Shown: positions 62,003 to 64,000 of the stretch, piece by piece
How positions within the stretch are numbered: position 1 is the stretch's first letter
Layout: every line of letters begins with the position of its first letter
Assembly: GCF_030708455.1 (NCBI RefSeq)
Contig: NZ_JAUYWF010000002.1
Location: forward strand, 62,001 to 126,000
DNA from: Halomonas sp. SSL-5
GTDB taxonomy: Bacteria > Pseudomonadota > Gammaproteobacteria > Pseudomonadales > Halomonadaceae
Reading direction: 5' to 3'
Length of the DNA: 64,000 bases
Translations under genes and position numbers: made by a program
Notes under the pieces: model-generated
Told to the model about the DNA's origin: nothing
Database searches by the model: none
The model's input: the letters and a program-made list of their open reading frames with translations, nothing else

Positions 62003-63217
62003 TCAAGCGGTGGCGGGGCGGCGTGCGCGGATCAGCAGGTTGCGTGGGGTGAGCTCGCGGTCGCAGAAGGTACCGATCTGGGCGTCATAGCCGGCCTCCT
62101 CGAGAAACACCAGGCGATCCAGCGCCAGCCACACCTCCAGGGGTCGCCGGAACAGGTGGCGTACAAGCTCCAGGCGTGCCACCTCGGCCTGGCGGCGCCA
62201 CCCCGATGCCTCGAGGCCCGCCCAGTCGCTGTCGTCGGGCAGCGCGATTCCCTTCTGCTCGGCGGCCCAGTGACAGAAGTCGACGAAGCTCCCGGGCATG
62301 CGGCCATAGGCCAGGCTGGGCACCGGCAGGTAGTCATCCTGGCCGCGCACCGCCCGCTGCAGCCGGTCGAAACCCAGCCGCCAGGCATTGGCCCGCTGGC
62401 GATGGCGCTGCACATGGCGCGGGGCGGTGACCGTCTCCTGCACCGCCATGGCCAGATCCTCCCGGGACAACGACAGGTGATGCCGCGCCATGCCGTCGGC
62501 ACCGAGACGCGAGAGCGGCCGGTAGCCTGCATCGGCGGTACGCTGATAACAGCAGGGGGCCAGGGTCAGCGCGCTGCCGGCGGCTACCGCCTGCTCCAGC
62601 AGGCGGCGGTGCAGGTCGCCGCAAGCGTGCAGCGCGCTGACATGGGTGGTCGGGGTCAGCCAGCACGCGACATCCGCTGCCATGACATCCTGCTGGACCA
62701 GCGTGAGAGGGACGTCCTGTGCCTCGGCCAGCGCCGCGCCACCGTCGCAGAGCGCCGCATCCCACTCCAGCGCGCTGACCTCGACCCCATGCCGGCGCGC
62801 CAGGGTGCGGGCCAGGTGTCCCTTGCCGGCACACCACTCCAGGGGCCTGTCGCCCGCGGCCAGGCGCACCCTGGGCAGGAAGGCCTCGATCTGGCGCCAC
62901 TTGCGACCCCCGACATGGGTCGCCCAGCCCTGCGCAAGCGTCTCGCCCTCGCCCGGCAACTGCGGCAGGCTGGCCAGTCCCTCGAGCTCCGCGACCGGCA
63001 GCCATGCGGCCAGGGGGGGGTCGGTGAAGGGGGCATCCTGCAGGCGCGACACCTCGGCATCGGAGAGCGCCAGCAGCGCCTCAACCATGGCGGGCCACTC
63101 GGCCTGCCAGGGCAGCCGAGGGTGCTGGAAGGGCAGCGGCTGCCACAGCGGTTGCCAGGCGGCGAGCAGCTCGGTCAGACGCTCAAGGCGACGGCGGGCA
63201 TCGTCGCTGGTGTTCAT
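62003..63217 (-). CDS. Class I SAM methyltransferase, large
   Basis: A 404-residue protein with a Methyltransf_32-like core. The SAM-binding motif is LEWCAGKGHLARTLARRHG near residue 127, VSALEWDAALCDGG is the next strand, and HACGDLHRRLLEQAV with LAPCCYQRT are the later active-site segments. The N-terminal 90 residues are helical. Relatives act on RNA or small thiol compounds; the substrate is not clear. Convergent with the solute-binding gene, 16 bases away. Confidence 0.78.
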   Translation of the reverse strand: MNTSDDARRRLERLTELLAAWQPLWQPLPFQHPRLPWQAEWPAMVEALLALSDAEVSRLQDAPFTDPPLAAWLPVAELEGLASLPQLPGEGETLAQGWATHVGGRKWRQIEAFLPRVRLAAGDRPLEWCAGKGHLARTLARRHGVEVSALEWDAALCDGGAALAEAQDVPLTLVQQDVMAADVACWLTPTTHVSALHACGDLHRRLLEQAVAAGSALTLAPCCYQRTADAGYRPLSRLGADGMARHHLSLSREDLAMAVQETVTAPRHVQRHRQRANAWRLGFDRLQRAVRGQDDYLPVPSLAYGRMPGSFVDFCHWAAEQKGIALPDDSDWAGLEASGWRRQAEVARLELVRHLFRRPLEVWLALDRLVFLEEAGYDAQIGTFCDRELTPRNLLIRARRPATA

Positions 63218-63395
63218 GGACTCTCTCCTTCAGGTTCGGCGCTTCCCCGCCGATCCGGGGACGCCATTGTGGCATAGCCTCGGCGACGTGCCAGCGCCTG
63301 ACCCTCGGCGCCGGCGAGTGGCGACGAGTGGCGGCTGATGCCGAGCCAACGCTGTGGCATCATCAAGACTCCCTTTCGAGACAAGGAGCCCTGCC

Positions 63396-63884
63396 GTGCC
63401 CCAGATCATCACCCCAGACATCTGTGACGCCCACCCCGAGGTACGCGCACTCGATCCGCTGTTCATCAACTTCGGCGGCCGCGAGGCCTTCTGCGGCCCG
63501 ATCCGCACCGTCAAGTGCTTCGAGGACAACTCCCTGGTCAAGCAGGCCGTGGCCGAGCCCGGTGAGGGCGCCGTGCTGGTGGTGGATGCCGGCGGATCAC
63601 AGCGCTGTGCCATGCTCGGCGACATGCTGGCCGAGCAGGCGGCCGGCAACGGCTGGAGCGGCGTGATCCTGTACGGCTGCGTGCGCGACGTCGATGTGCT
63701 GGCGGAGACCGACCTCGGCGTGCAGGCACTCGGTGCCCATCCGCGCAAGAGCGAGAAGCGTGGCGAAGGGCAGCGCGATATCCCGGTGACCTTCGCCGGC
63801 GTCACCCTCGCCCCCGGCGAGTGGCTCTACGCCGACAACAACGGCATCCTGGTGGCCGAGGCGCGCCTGCCCCTGGAGGGCTGA
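63396..63884 (+). CDS. rraA: RraA-family protein
   Basis: A 162-residue RraA-like protein, the usual length. The family motifs are [18 protein letters not shown] near residue 26, [20 protein letters not shown] near 65 and [14 protein letters not shown] near 95. E. coli RraA inhibits RNase E; many relatives are 4-hydroxy-4-methyl-2-oxoglutarate aldolase-type enzymes, so either role is possible. GTG at 63396 is used as start because AAGGAG precedes it by seven bases. Confidence 0.9.
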   Translation: MPQIITPDICDAHPEVRALDPLFINFGGREAFCGPIRTVKCFEDNSLVKQAVAEPGEGAVLVVDAGGSQRCAMLGDMLAEQAAGNGWSGVILYGCVRDVDVLAETDLGVQALGAHPRKSEKRGEGQRDIPVTFAGVTLAPGEWLYADNNGILVAEARLPLEG

Positions 63885-63890
63885 GCCCGC

Positions 63891-63921
63891 CCCGCCGCCC
63901 TTGCCCAGGTCAGGCGGCGGG
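63891..63921 (+). terminator. Hairpin after rraA
   Basis: CCCGCCGCC (63891-63899) pairs perfectly with GGCGGCGGG (63913-63921) around a 13-base loop. It starts seven bases beyond the rraA stop. The U-tract is absent. Confidence 0.5.
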
Positions 63922-63959
63922 TGTCACCCTGCCCCCATGAAAGCGATATCGAGCCCGCC

Positions 63960-64000
63960 ATGCTGGCCCTCTCGCGGCTGAGTCGAGACGTCCTGCGCAG
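63960..64000 (+). CDS. Possible start of a gene cut by the window edge
   Basis: ATG at 63960 opens a frame (MLALSRLSRDVLR) that continues to the window end. There is no strong ribosome-binding site, and too little sequence to identify a family. Confidence 0.25.
   Translation, partial: MLALSRLSRDVLR

Noticed and set aside
1..64000. tRNA, rRNA, CRISPR array, complete IS element or prophage
   Set aside because: No cloverleaf-forming tRNA, rRNA segment, regular repeat-spacer array, full transposase or phage structural gene was recognised by eye. A dedicated tRNA/ncRNA scan was not possible.

Overview
The window is a 64 kb piece of a GC-rich gammaproteobacterial chromosome, most likely Halomonas or a close relative (Halomonadaceae). 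This is an inference from gene content: two BCCT-type compatible-solute transporters, one overlapping a universal stress protein gene as in halophile osmolyte uptake loci; a complete liu leucine/isovalerate operon; a tupABC tungstate transporter; and Gram-negative lipoproteins. No rRNA or tRNA gene, CRISPR array or complete insertion sequence was seen.

Left third (1-16.1 kb): the 3' end of a HisC-like aminotransferase, a small lipoprotein, an MFS transporter with an overlapping 41-aa membrane peptide, and a lipoprotein hydrolase. Next comes tupBCA with a divergent DNA-binding/substrate-binding regulator, then an SbtA-like bicarbonate-type transporter divergent from a LysR regulator across a 16-bp perfect palindrome. 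The liuABCDE operon (isovaleryl-CoA to acetoacetate plus acetyl-CoA) follows. It has a LiuR-type operator upstream, a palindromic repeat element between liuA and liuB, and a terminator at its end.

16.1-18.7 kb is unlike its surroundings. It is AT-richer and carries four short genes of unknown function, all on the minus strand, each separated by an imperfect palindrome of the integron attC type. Sites share a central motif and most have GTTRRRY or RYYYAAC-like ends. No integron integrase is in the window. I read this as an integron cassette cluster lacking an integrase (CALIN), and it is the most interesting part of the window.

Middle (18.9-45 kb): mostly single housekeeping or accessory genes. 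They include a VOC protein, racemase, TehB-type methyltransferase, 3-methyladenine glycosylase, ABC exporter, BCCT plus USP, a PAS-GGDEF diguanylate cyclase, SRPBCC and YbaK proteins, a GlxA-type AraC regulator divergent from a methyltransferase, an OsmC-YcaO fusion, an IS3 OrfA remnant, a MacAB-like export system, a CIA30 protein, a Sel1/peptidoglycan-binding secreted protein, a TVP38 membrane protein, a second BCCT, a GFA enzyme, a GNAT enzyme coupled to a CDGSH/glutamate-synthase fusion, and a degenerate CDF transporter.

Right third (45-64 kb): an MscS channel, a thioesterase coupled to a NUDIX/metallo-beta-lactamase fusion, an ECF sigma factor operon with DGPF/YCII partners (ECF42 type), a RidA protein, a troABCD-like metal ABC transporter whose TroC-type permease carries a cytoplasmic extension, a small lipoprotein, a ChaN-PDZ protein, a glutaredoxin-like protein, a CLC protein whose gating-glutamate position is tyrosine followed by an orphan solute-binding protein, a large methyltransferase and RraA. 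Start codons were moved inward from the longest open frame wherever a Shine-Dalgarno sequence, signal peptide or overlap favoured it.
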